Shown piece after piece: positions 48,271 through 59,788 of a stretch of DNA of 64,000 nucleotides. The translations under genes and the position numbers were made by a program. Positions within the stretch are counted from its first letter, which is position 1. Every line of letters starts with the position of its first letter. Where the stretch lies: contig ML769567.1 of NCBI GenBank assembly GCA_009733575.1, positions 62,001 through 126,000 of the forward strand, written 5' to 3'. The notes beneath the pieces were generated by a model. The model was not told the origin of the DNA. It saw nothing but the letters and a program-made list of their open reading frames with translations, and made no database searches. Origin of the DNA: Gymnopus androsaceus JB14 (lineage: Eukaryota; Basidiomycota; Agaricomycetes; Agaricales; Omphalotaceae).

Positions 48271-49477
48271 GAGGAAGGTAAGGTTAATATTTTATTTAAA
48301 TACCGGTCTGGTACAGCTCTGGAACACTTGAAGGCAATGCAAATGGCAAAAGTCGGTCAAAAGTCGGTGGTCTCGATCGTCGAGAGATCGTGATTCGTAG
48401 AAGAACCGTGAGAAGGGTTCCTTTCGGACTTTCATTCATATCATCATCTATCTCATTCTTCGCCTCAACCTCGCCTCAATTTGATTCGGAAAGCTTCTAC
48501 GACTAAGCCAGCCTTCAGCTTGTTACTTGACTGTCAGTCTGTTCTTTAGCATTTGAAGATCTATATTAACTGCTGAATCATAGCCCTATGAAACAGATAA
48601 TTGTGTTGTTTCTTGTACTTCAATCCAAGTTATTGTACTCAGTGTTTATCTTCGCTACTATTCGAAGCCAATTGAAGCTTAAGCTAGCAAATTCTCGACT
48701 GCGACATCATTATGATTCAGTTTGAGGGGCTCATCGAGGTTGGCGTCGATTTACCGCTGTTTCGCAAGGCCAACGCAAGATAGTTTCGCGGCGGCGGACG
48801 GTCCTGATTCTGAAAGCTTCCGTGTTAGTTATTCTACGTGAACGCCACAGCTCACGTACTACGGTATCGGTTTCCTTTCGTGCTCTATCAGAAGAAGTCC
48901 AGCTCATTAACATTTTCTGATTTCTCGTGGAAGCCCATCCCTTATTTGAATGTGGTATAATATTGGAGCAGGACATAGAATCGCGCCTTCAAATCCATGC
49001 ATGTTCAGCCTGAGACCGCTCGAGTGTCCTTCGAGACTTTGACATATGATACACTTCAGTATCTCTTGCGACAGTGTGAATATCGTCTTCCCTGGTTGAG
49101 TATACACTTCCCGTTATCTTTGACGTTAGATATCCGCAGATGGTTCTTCTAAAGCCACAGCCCGGCCACAACGATCCTTTCCTGTGCTTCCTGGTGAGCT
49201 GGCAGACAAGATCCCCGAACCGACCATCCTGGTGACAAGTCACGTGGATTTTGCTCGCGTAGTCAGGTACCGTGCGGATTGAGGGTTTTTGGCCGTTCGT
49301 TGTTGACCGTTTTCGTACAGGAACCAATCATGACACGCAGGTTGTCTAGCCTCAAATAACACAACGATGTTGTTATTTCAGCATCCCTTACCATCGGGAG
49401 AAAACAAGGAATTCTCCGGATAAAAGCTCCTTCCTTTTTTCATCCCTTGTTGAGTCTCTTCCCTTCATCTTCCCATC
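48271..49477. promoter_or_regulatory. Divergent intergenic region before the P-ATPase
   Basis: About 1.2 kb between the start codons of the small membrane gene (minus) and the ATPase (plus). No exon chain recognised; a CT-rich stretch precedes the ATPase start, as is common for highly expressed fungal genes. Confidence 0.4.
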
Positions 49478-52400
49478 ATGACAGAGGCGGATTTCTCGAA
49501 GGACGTTGAATCTGAGTCTGCTGAAGCTCACTCAGATGGCCAGATAGAGGAGATTCCTCCCCGTGCTGTCGCTTTCCCTGACGAAGAGACTCGTCTTGAG
49601 GAAAAGACATATGGCGTTCGCCCAAAGGGTGTCGGAGATGAAAAAGACCTTGACGCAGGAGGAGAAGGATCTTGCTGCCGCTGGCTATGAGGATAAGAAG
49701 GCTCGAAAGGCAGAGAAGGAGTCGGATATCGGTCAGGTCGACATCACCGAGCATGCTACCTCTCTCAGCGAGATGAACGACAAGCTGAACACTTCTGTCG
49801 ACGTCAAGGATCCTGGCAACTCAACCGGTCTGACTGGCGACGAAGCTAAACGGCGTCTCGAGCAGAATGGGCCCAATGTTCTTACACCACCGAAGAAAAA
49901 ATCCGCTTTGCGCAAGGTATTTTTAATCGATTCGTGTTTTACCCCTCTCTCATGCTTTTTTTAGTACATTGATAGACTTTTGTCCATGTTCAACGTGATT
50001 TTGATAATAGCTGGAATATTGGAATACATTCTACTTGGAATCAACTTCCACGTAGGTCTTTAACTCTTTCTTCACGGTCGAGATGTTCATTTCCGCATCA
50101 ACAGCTAAACTTTCAAAACACATATCTGGGAGGGATCTTGATCGCAGTCGCATTTCTTAATGCTTTCATCGACTGGTATCAGGTTCAGAAATCAGAGGCT
50201 ATTCTAGCTTCTTTTCTCGCCATGATTCCCCCTTCGTGTCGTGTGCTGAGAGATTCGACAATTCTGTCTATTCCTGCGGCCGATCTAGTAACAGGGGACG
50301 TTGTATTGCTGGTAATGACACATCATTTCCCAAGCGAAAATTTTTGGTGGACACTAATCTCAGTCTGTTTTTTCAGCGTGTTGGTGACAAGACCCCTGCC
50401 GATTTGGTCATCTTTTCCGCCACCGACCTCAAAGGTGGACAACAGTAGCTTGACGGGAGAATCTGAGCCTCAGGAACGTCGAGCTCTCCTCAATGGATCA
50501 GAAGCTCGTCCTGTGGAAGCGGAAAACTTGGTATGCATTAGACTTACACGATACTTTGTGATTTCACTGATGATTATTCATAGGTTTTTAATTCAACTTT
50601 GGTTGTTAATGGCGAAGGATGGGGTGGTGCGTATGGTCTTTTTCCGGCTATAACTTTCAATTTGACGTGGATATCGCAGTCGTTGTGCGGACCGGTGACC
50701 ACACCCTCATCGGTAATTCCTTCGTTATCATCCCATTATTGCTCGAGCTCATTCTGTTTAGGTCAGGTTGCTAGCCTTACATCCGGAGAAGAAGGCAAAG
50801 AGGCCCCTCTGGCCAAGGAAATGTGAGCGCCTTAGTCTATCTCTGTTCGCGGGCCGATTGACATCCCTCGCAGCGCTCGCTTTGTGATTCAGGTTTCCTG
50901 TATTGCAATCTTGTTTGCCATCGTCTTCCTCATCATTGGAGTGACCACTGTATACAAAGGAGACCCTGATACCGTAGTGACCTTTGCGGTGTCGGTGCTT
51001 GTGGCTTTTGTGCCCGAAGGTCTGCCTTCGGTCGTTACTTTGCTTTTGTCAATCGCTGCAAAGCGTATGGCCAACCAGAACGTTCTGGTGAAGGATTTAC
51101 AGGGTGTTGAAACATTAGGTATGTATTCATTACATGTTGAACGAAATATCATTGACGAAACCGCGCTACAGGCTCTGTAAGATATTGTATTCTCCATGTC
51201 CAGCGAATGCTAAACCTTGCTTAGCTTACCCTGCTTGCCACTGATAAAACTGGGACGCTTACTCGAAATCAAATGACTGTCACCAATCTATGGAGTGGTC
51301 TAAAAATGTTCTCGGCTTTCGATGTACGCTTCCACGATTTTGGTTATCTCTCTTCTCACTGAGCTTTCTAGTCTAACAACGATGACACGGAAACCTCCAA
51401 GTTCAGTATAAATGCTTCCGGAATGGCGGAAATGGTCGACATTGCGGCGCTAAACTCGCGGGTCAAGTTCGACAAAACCGACATACCGTTTGATAAAAGG
51501 GAAATTCTCGGTGACGCCACCGAGACCGGATTGACTCGTTTTGCCGGCAAGTACCTTGGGCATGCATATGATGAGCACCAGAAGAAATTCCCTAAAGTGT
51601 TCGAAGGTGGGGTAGATCTCTCTACTGGTGGCCAGATTATCTGATTCTTCTTTTCAGTTCCATTCAACTCCTACCAATAAATGGGCTCTGGTCATCGTGA
51701 GAGCGCCTTCTGTTTTCGTCGGACCATCATATTGAATCCAAATTGTAGCTTGAAAAACCTCACAAAACAGGTCGTTTAACTTCACTAATCAAGGGTGCAC
51801 CAGAACGAGTTCTGGCCAAGTGCTCAACCTATCTGAAAGATGGTGTCGAGGTTCCAATAACCGACGAGTTCAAAGATTCCTATGACGAGGCTTACAATGT
51901 ATGTACTCTTGATCCATTGCCTTCTAGGCTGACATTCTCTCGCAAAAAGTACATGGCTTCCCGTGGTCATCGTGTCATTGCCTGTGCACAAACATTGCTT
52001 GACGAAGATCAATACCCCGTCGACTTTGCTTTTTCGAGAAGTGATGCAAACTACCCTAGCTCGGACTATTGCTTTGTTGGCCTAGTGTCGCTGGAGGATC
52101 CTCCAAAGCATGGCGTCCGTGAGGCTGTCGGAACTCTTCGTTTGGCCGGAATTAAGGTCATGATGGTTACCGGTAAGTGAGCTCTGTATTAGAGTTGAAG
52201 CTCCTGGTTAAAATTTTTCCAGGCGACCACCCGAAGACCGCTGAAGCTATTGCAAGAAAGATCAACTTGATTCTAGGCGATACGAGAGAAACTTTAGCAG
52301 CTAAAACCGGTCGAGCCGTTGACGAGGTCTACGATGACGAAGTATCTGCGGTCGTAGTGCATGGTGACGATATCGATGGCCTTCAAGGGTGGCAATGGGA

Positions 52401-54504
52401 CCAAAGTACGCACACATTGCTCGTACCGCGTTTGAGATGTTCTAAACTCCTTATAGTCTTCGCAAAGGATGAGATTGTCTTTGCTCGTACGTCGCCCAAG
52501 CACAAGCTCGAGATCGGTGGGTTTTCATTAGTTCGTTTCGTGCTCCAAAATTGATGATGGTATCTTGTATTGCGTAGTGAAACATGCTCAGGCGTTGGGA
52601 CATATCGTCGGGGTGTAAGCAAGCTTATCAATTAAAGCTATCCATATGCTCATAGCGAACTGATACTTAGCACGGGTGATGGTGTCAATGATTCTCCTGC
52701 TCTTAAAAGAGTGAGTGCACATCCCGTCATCCTGAACTGTTAAATAAACTTTCTTTGCAGGCCGATCTCGGTATTGCGATGAACATTTCTGGTTCTGACG
52801 TCTCAAAGGAAGCTGCAAAGATGATCTTGTTAGGTTCGTTTGAGCCATTGTCAATTGTCAATATATACTGTACTTATCTTTGTACGCAATTCTACGCAGA
52901 TGACAATTTCGCGTCCACGGTCAAGGGTGTTGCTGAAGGAAGGCAGATTTTCGTCAACTTGAAGCGTTCAATTCAGTGCGTATTACCTTGCTTTCGCTTT
53001 CGCTTATTGCTGATTCGTTTCACATCAGATACACGATATCGCACAGTCACACCTGAGGTCATTCCACAACTGCTCTGTAGGTGCTTTTCAGACAATTTGG
53101 AATCAAACGCTAACCTTTATCTCAGATGTTGTCCTTCCCATTCCTCTTCCTCTGTCGGCGATCTTGATTCTAGTCATTGGTAAGTCCCCGACATACTTTG
53201 ATATTCTGTCCGATGGTCTGAATTGTTTGCAGATCTGGGTTTCGAGCTCTTCGTTGCTGTAAGTCATAGGCCGTAGGCCGAATAACCCTTGACTCGCGGT
53301 TTCTGACTGATTGAATTTTCAGTTATCGTTTGCCTGGGACAAACCGGAAACCGTGGATGGCTTGATGCGCATGGCTCCTCGTAAACCTGGTACGTTTCGC
53401 GTTTTCGTGATTCGACTGGATGGCTTACATTCTCTAGTTAATGAACGATCCATTGCTTCACTCAAGAGACGTGCTCTTCGTCGCACAAAAACTCTTCGTC
53501 ACGACTCTGAAACACAGAGTGTAATTCACCCAAGCAGGATCTCGAAGATGTTCACAAGCTTTACGAGGCCGTTCACAAGAGAGTATTGGATTGATATGAT
53601 GGAACCCTCGGATGACGAGAAATTGGTCGACTTGCAGCTGCTAAGTTATTCATATTTAGAGGCCGGTCTGATTGAGACAATTGGCGCGTAAGTCTGATCT
53701 GCTCTTTGATTATGCCAGACTGAAGAGACTTCAACAGCCTCGTGGCCTATTTCGTCGTGTTCTTCAAGAATGGCTTTTCCCCTAATGATTTGCGGAGAGC
53801 CCAAAAGCACACAAGTACGAGTGTCTTCTTCAACTAATGATAGCAGTCATCGAACTCACACTCTAAAGATCCGGCGTTTTTCTTGTCAGGCAGTCCCGAT
53901 TTCATCAACTACCGAGGTCAAACAATAGGTGCTGCTCAGCAAGTCACAGCGTTAGGCGAAGCCCAATCTATTGGTGGGTGGTACACGTCAATGGACCAAC
54001 TGTGAAAGACTGATCTGGTTTTCGTTTAATTAGTGTATCTTTCGATTTTCATCATCCAATGCTTCAATGTATTTATCGCTCTTTCTCCTGGCAGCACACC
54101 ACTCATGATGTTCTTTCTCTTTTAGGTGTTTGCCGTGAAAGCAAAATTCTCCTATCCATTTGGGCGCAGTATCTTAGGCAATCCCTGGAACTTTGCCGGT
54201 ATCCTTGCAGGTGCTTGCCTAGGCATGTTCATCGTATACACGCCGCCTCTGCACGTTGTCTTTGGTGGATCCTTCCATCTGTCCCCGCTGTACTGGCTGA
54301 TCCCGATGGCATTTGGCTGCCTACTCCTGGCTTGGACGTCCATCCGTGTGGTGTTACTGAGAAAGAGTATTCAGAATTCCCGAGTCAAAGATATTAAAGG
54401 GTTGATGATGTGTAAGTGTTGTTATTCATTTTTGGGACGGTATGCTAACTTGTACATTGCCAGTCCCTACTATGCGAACAATGAGCATGCGGTCAAAACA
54501 TTAA
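49478..54504 (+). pseudogene. Na+/K+-type P-type ATPase alpha subunit with multiple single-base frame breaks
   Basis: Family role: ATP-driven Na+/K+ (type IIC) transport at the plasma membrane. Seen: about 20 exons cover the whole protein. They include LTQEEKDLAAAGYED near the N-terminus, TGESEPQ (actuator), FVPEGLPS (M4), DKTGTLTRNQMT with the phosphorylated Asp at about 51250, KGAPERVLAKC, MMVTG/DHPKTAEA, TGDGVNDSPAL, and a normal C-terminal hydrophobic domain ending MRTMSMRSKH at 54504. Breaks: the frame changes near 49620, near 50432 (an extra base before VDNSSLTGES), at the exon join near 51225, near 51674 (before TNKWALV-type sequence) and near 53050 (before PEVIPQLL). Domains on both sides of each break are fully conserved, so decay is recent or the local sequence is wrong. 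Confidence 0.85.
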
Positions 54505-54604
54505 TATTCTCCGTGCAAAATGCTCTAATTTTATTACGAATATTATGAAGATATGTTTCATGTTTTGTGGTGATGCAGAAGTATTGTAGGGGGAATGGAG
54601 ACGA

Positions 54605-55388
54605 TCAGTTTACACGGTAAAACCAAGACAACTGATACACGCCTTCCAGACGTGAAGCCAAGTCGGGAAATATATAAAGTGGCTCTGTATATAAGAAATA
54701 TAACCCTGACAGAACAGGAAGTGCGAGTGATGCTGCAAGCAGCTTACGACGAAGTTTCGAGCTGTTTGGAAATACCGAGTTGCTTGAAGTGCTCTTCGAA
54801 CTGAAGCTACCCATAAGCACTCGCGCACCTTCTACGGCATGTGTAACTGTGGTTCCAACAAGAATTATATACATCGCCCACGTCCGAATAGGCCAACGTT
54901 GAAGACCGTACTGGACAAAAGAATAGTCTAGCTCGGAAGGTCCTAGGGAAAGAACAGGGGGAGCGGCTGTTGTAGGCAGTATCCGATTGATACCGAAATG
55001 GATTGGAAGAAGCAGAAGAATGGAGTAGGCAGTCACAGAGAGGGTGGTCACTGGGAAAACAGTGCGTATCCGTTGAAGGAATGTGGACGACGTGCCGGCT
55101 TCTGCAGAAGCAGCAGCGGATGAAGTTTTCAGCTTGGGATATGTTATGAGAGCACGCCTGATGATCCCAGATAAAGCATGAACAGCGATTGGTCCTAGAA
55201 TAAGATAGGGCTCTCCTAGAGCGGTTTGGTAGTATTCGCGACCAAGCAGCTTTGCAGATGAATTTAGCTTCCACAATCTAGTACATTCAGTTAAAGAAGC
55301 AACGCACCATAACTTGAGAAGACAATGAAGATCCTCCAACATTGGCCAAGACCGGGGCACTGAGATGAATCAGTAGGAAAGTGGTAAT
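54605..55388 (-). CDS. MCP1-like mitochondrial membrane protein (DUF1691)
   Basis: Family role: yeast Mcp1 is a mitochondrial outer-membrane protein that suppresses contact-site and lipid-transfer defects. Seen: an exon ending at 55308 gives VSHVSAPFITTFLLIHLSAP and LANVGGSSLSSQVM. The intron 55307-55251 joins it to LLGREYYQTALGEPYLILGP, the family signature, then helices LSVTAYSILLLLPIHFGIN and WAMYIILVGTTVTHAVEGA, and LAASLALPVLSGLYFLYTE, stop at 54605. The N-terminal exon is unresolved: an upstream frame with MADATSPRSRSFRQ does not join in phase, so another intron or a frame break lies between 55390 and 55500. It is convergent with the ATPase 100 bp away. Confidence 0.78.
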
Positions 55389-55593
55389 AAACGGTGCGCT
55401 AACATGCGAAACCTTTCCGAGAAGGGGAATGAGTCATCTGCCTAAAGCTACGAGAACGAGGTGATGTCGCATCGGCCATAAGGTTAGAACTTTGTCTTGC
55501 TACTGAGGATGGTTGGGAGTAGGGAACATGAGAGTGGGAATTCCCCGGGCCGTCTGGATACTTTGGTCCGGATCGAACGTCTCTCTTCAACTG

Positions 55594-55766
55594 ATTGCAA
55601 AACCGGAGGCCGCTTTGGAATTCCATCGATCAGTGTGATGGCCGCTCGGCAAAGTTCCATACAGCACCCTAAAGCTGCCCAGGACGGACCGTCCGTCCAA
55701 TGAATAATCTACCATCCCACTTTGATCCCACTGACGGAATTCCAAAGCGGCCTCCAGTTTTGCAAT
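55594..55766. repeat. Near-perfect 31-bp inverted repeat with 111-bp spacer
   Basis: Arms 55594-55624 and 55736-55766 match at 30 of 31 positions and contain an EcoRI-type GGAATTCC. Similarity continues inward with a small gap (CAGTGTGAT versus CAGTGGGAT). The spacer holds a second hairpin, GGACGGAC-C-GTCCGTCC at 55682-55698. No target duplication was found, so a mobile origin is unproven. Confidence 0.85.
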
Positions 55767-56107
55767 TTGCTGGAATGAATACAATAATTCCTGGGTGTCC
55801 GATACGGAAATGATCAGTTGAGTCTACTTTCTGATGGTGTCGTTTCAACGATGCTCAATGTCATGCTGACATGGTGCCGAAGGAACTTCCAGAAACTTGG
55901 ACTATACTGGCTGCGGCGTAAACGTTGTGGACACTCAGGGACACTCGAGGTTACTTCTTGATCGCTTTCGCCATACTACTCGAGTTACCCGCAGATGTCA
56001 GTAGGCTTTCTCGGATCTCTATCATGCAAAACAGTCTTTATCACTAGATACCCGTAATTAACCCAAAAAAGAAATGTCAAAGCTACTTATAGCACGCGTA
56101 ATAGGAT

Positions 56108-57306
56108 TCATGTTTCGTAATTCTTCTGAAATGTACCAAAGATATGGTCGTACAATAACGTTTGCTGGAAAGAAGATGTATCAGAAAACTTGAGTACGAC
56201 TTCGAAAAGTACCTGCCTTTCCAAAGTTACAGTTCGGCATTCTATGATGGATATCGTGAGATTCAATTGTGATTGCTACACCTAGAATGTCAGCTATTGG
56301 CTAGTAAGATTCATTAGTGTAAATAAAGCTAGAAATACAAAGGCACTCACAGTATATGGTGGTGACCATCCCAATCGAAGACCCGAATGTCCCCTGATAT
56401 TAGTAACGCATTGGGTCGAGTTTTGTTCCATAACATTCAGCATACGCTACAACTAGCTCAGTAAACCAGATACCATAGCAGACCAGATGCAGATGCCAAA
56501 ATGGCATAGGGACCAACAAGGAGGTAAGATATATCTGTCCGAAGCGTTGAAGATTTTCTAAAGAGAACGGAGAGCATAGTACGCATATACTCCGAGCATT
56601 AAGAATAGCGAAATCTTACCTCCCAGATACTTTCGTGTGACGACGGAAACTCAGCAGTTGGGTGACTCATTTCATGGTGTCTTGAATGAACGTGCTGATA
56701 TTTGGTCAACGATTATATGCGTCTAGTGGGATCAAGACTACTTATTACCTTGTAGAGGAAACGATTGGAGTGCTGCAAACGATGAACGAAATAGAATATA
56801 CCGTCCATGCAGATGATGAAGAGCATGATGCGTCCCATATCTAGTAAGCCTGGTATGTCTTCCGTCTTTACATCCAGCCAAGGGTTTACTCCGCGATCTC
56901 ATGGAACAGAAAAAGACAGCAGACGTCCGAAGTGTACTAAGACTGTGAATGCAGCCGAGTTTCCAGAATTTCAGCTTTTTTGCGCTCAGCCGAGATCTGG
57001 GCCTATCCTCTTTGAGAAAACCAACGCTGTCCTTCAGTCGTCGAATTAATTCTTTCATAATTTGAAAGGACATCCAAAAAGTTGCGTTCCACAGCAAAAA
57101 CGAGATGGAAGTCGCTTGTTGTAATGGGAAGACAATGCGGCTGACGATAACAACAGCTGGAAACATCGAGGCAAGTAATCTGTAGTAAACAAGGTCAAGA
57201 GGACGTTGAAAATTGCAGGAAATACACCGACGTGGCCAAGGCAAATCTCGAGCACCAGTGTTCCATTACTTGGAGTAACATCACTGAAAGTGAGGAGGTA
57301 ATCCAC
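56108..57306 (-). CDS. Fatty acid hydroxylase / sterol desaturase superfamily protein
   Basis: Family role: di-iron membrane oxygenase acting on sterols or fatty acids in the ER. Seen: the start at 57306 (MDYLLTFSDVTPSNGTLVLE) and a helix region IVFPLQQATSISFLLW. Then come RGVNPWLDVKTEDIPGLLDM and IMLFIICMDGIFYFVHRLQH (first His box HRLQH), and HVHSRHHEMSHPTAEFPSSH (second box HSRHH). A small exon gives ISYLLVGPYAILASASG, followed by ITIESHDIHHRMPNCNFGK (third box HDIHH) and a last exon QTLLYDHIFGTFQKNYET with stop at 56108. All His boxes are intact. The joins between the first exon and the helix region, and around 56930, were not resolved. Distinct from ERG3 at 10.8 kb. Confidence 0.82.
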
Positions 57307-58415
57307 TCTTAGTACATAGACGCGCTATAAGAAGGATTCCAAAATTGCAATAAAGGGAGCATATCTTCAAATGGTACAGTTGTATGCTTAATTGCACGAC
57401 ACCACGACAGCTTTCAGCGCGGCACGCTTTCAATCTTCTGTGAAGGGTACCACTTACCGAATAAGTCTAGTCCAGTCAAATGTACGCCCAAACTAAACGC
57501 AATTCGGTTCTAAATAAGAACGTTCGACTAGCGTCTTCTGATCGGAAGAACACGATTTACAGTATCGCCCCCGAACAAGATTTCTCCGAATATCTTCTCG
57601 ATAAAGGATAGTATTAGTATATTCGCGAGACTGAGAGCTATACTTGTTGAAAACTTGGTGCAAGGAGTCAAAGCGAGTTTTAATTTTTGAATTAGCATCA
57701 CTGCTTTGGACGTCGCTGTCCGATACAATACCGATGGCAACTCCTTGACAGACTGAATGTCTCTTCCGCAGGTCTTCCCGCGAAGCCGTCGGCACGCTTT
57801 CAACTTGGTTTGGCAGACTTCGAAAGGGCCAGAAGCTGAGACTTATAAGTATCTCGGAAGCCCTCCTTCACCCTCACCACCCCATGCAATTATCAGCATG
57901 TCTCCAAATAATAGAGAACATATCCTACTTTTCGCGCTTCCCGCAATGGGCCAGTGCGTATACTTTTTTGCCCAAGAAGTGCCGTTGGGTTGATTATAAT
58001 TCCTGTGCCGAGCATAGTCTTAAACCTAAGTTAAGCCTTGCTCAATCTCTCGTAGATCGAGGCTTTATGGTCAGCTTTACGACAACGAAGCTGGGGGCTC
58101 AGCACGTCCTCCAATCCAAGGTATGGCCGACTACAAAGGAGTTGACTGGGGACCCAAAGGACGTATGCAGCAATATGAGGTTGGTCGCAGTCGGAATAAC
58201 AACCAAATGGACAGAAAACATTTATGGCAGGTAAGTTGTATTTTGTGTAACTACAGACATCTTGACAGACATTTTTTTCATTTTTTTTGACAATGACATG
58301 TAGCTCAGCAGAAGGCTCCTCAACTTGGTGCGCATAACACTTTTTGGCCGAGAGAAAGTACAGACTTCAAATTTACAGGGATATGTTTCTGAGGGTATTG
58401 TCAATGGTATGATCC

Positions 58416-59788
58416 TGGACAGTGTTGTCACTTAAGGGGTTATTAAGCCCAAAATTTGAAGCTAAGGCTTAAATACTTAATAAGGGCTTAGCCTTAATAT
58501 GAATATTAAGGCTTAAGTAGAAAAAAAAACTTGAGCAATACAGCTACAATTAAGCATAGTAATCCACAGAACCTTCAAGCTTATCTGCTGCAATGAGTTA
58601 CATCCTTAGTACCTCCTCACTGACCTGCTTTTGTGTCCTTGTCATTACCAAGGGGTCCGGGCCGGGAAATCCCGTACTGGGGGTAGGTAGGGTGGGTCCA
58701 TTGCGAGACCCAAAAAATATTTTTTGACTGATGTCCAAATGAGTCAAATAAGCCCAAGAAGTGCCTGAAAAGTATCTTTAGACCAGCTACATTGCATAGA
58801 GTGAGTATATACCTTTTTAGTGCCTTTTTAGGTCATTTCATGAGTGCTTACAGTTTTTGACCTTGACTAATATATTTTGATATATTGCATCCAGAGTGAT
58901 GTGAAGAGTTTACAAAGGCTAATTAGTTATGTAGAGCATGTACAAAGGGCAAAAGACCAGCACAGTAAGGTGAAATGGTGATCAGTGTCTCATAGTTGCT
59001 GTATTTGGTAATCACATGACCCAAAAATCATGTGAAGGGAGGGAGGGTCCAGCGCTAAGGCTGAAAAAAAATTTCCGACCCCTGGTACGAAAAATATTTT
59101 TTCGGACCCCCTTGGTTATTACAAATTCCTCCAAAGGGTTTACAATTTTTCTGCCCAACAGGTCTTCAAGCTTTATCAGCAACCAAATCCTTTCCGGAAG
59201 GTACATCAGGAAAAATGGTCTGGGCCCAGGGCTGACTTTAGGTTGACCCACAATAACCTAAAGAGACTTAAGGGAACCTAAGGATACCTAGGTCTCCTAG
59301 GCCACCTAGGTTTTCTAGACTGCCTCAGTTTCTTTGAGGTCACCTCGGTTGCCTAGGATTTAGGGATAAACCTTGGGAATTTGAGGCAATCTGAGTAAAC
59401 CTGAGTGAACCTGAGTGAACCTGAGCTAACCTGAGGAACCTGAGGTAACCTGAGGAAGCCTAAGGTAGCCTGGGGTAGCCTGGAAGACCCAAGGTGACCA
59501 GGGTGACCAGGGTGACCAGGGTAGCCTAGGTTCCCTAGGTCATCATAGGTTTAACCCCTTTTTGCTGATGTACTTCTGGGCCAGCATTAATCAGTGTCCA
59601 TAAAATCAGCTTCTTGATCCACTTTCTCAACTCCTTGCACCTCACAGCACCAGATTTGATTGCTCATGTCATGTGGCTGCATCCTTAATCAAGGGTTAAT
59701 TAAGGATTTCTTTTGATACTAAGGCTTAAGTTAAGGGTCTTATTAAGGCTTAACTTAACTTAAGAGTTAAGGGTTAATGACAACACTG
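58416..59788. mobile_element. hAT-like non-autonomous DNA transposon (~1.37 kb)
   Basis: Seen: inverted termini CAGTGTTGTCA (58420-58430) and TGACAACACTG (59778-59788), each followed inward by TTAAG/CTTAA-rich subterminal repeats. ATGATCC is duplicated immediately outside, at 58409-58415 and 59789-59795. The insertion lies in a coding exon of the glycosyltransferase, so the empty site can be inferred exactly. The CAGTG terminus and 7-8 bp duplication fit hAT. No transposase frame is present; the longest internal frame (about 78 codons) has no motif. A tandem repeat occupies 59261-59560. Confidence 0.85.
59261..59560. repeat. Degenerate ~10-bp minisatellite inside the hAT-like element
   Basis: About 30 variants of a ~10-bp unit run without interruption: first CCTAGG-type (ACCTAGGTCTCCTAGG), then CCTGAG-type (ACCTGAGTGA, ACCTGAGGTA), then AGGGTGACC. 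Several units are palindromic (CCTAGG). Part of the element, not of the host gene. Confidence 0.8.

Noticed and set aside
57528..57803. 91-codon minus-strand frame upstream of the second glycosyltransferase
   Set aside because: No recognisable motif and no connection to neighbouring exons; overlaps another random frame.
59012..59251. Overlapping ~78-codon frames on both strands inside the hAT-like element, considered as transposase
   Set aside because: Too short, with no hAT dimerisation or catalytic motif; composition follows the repeat.
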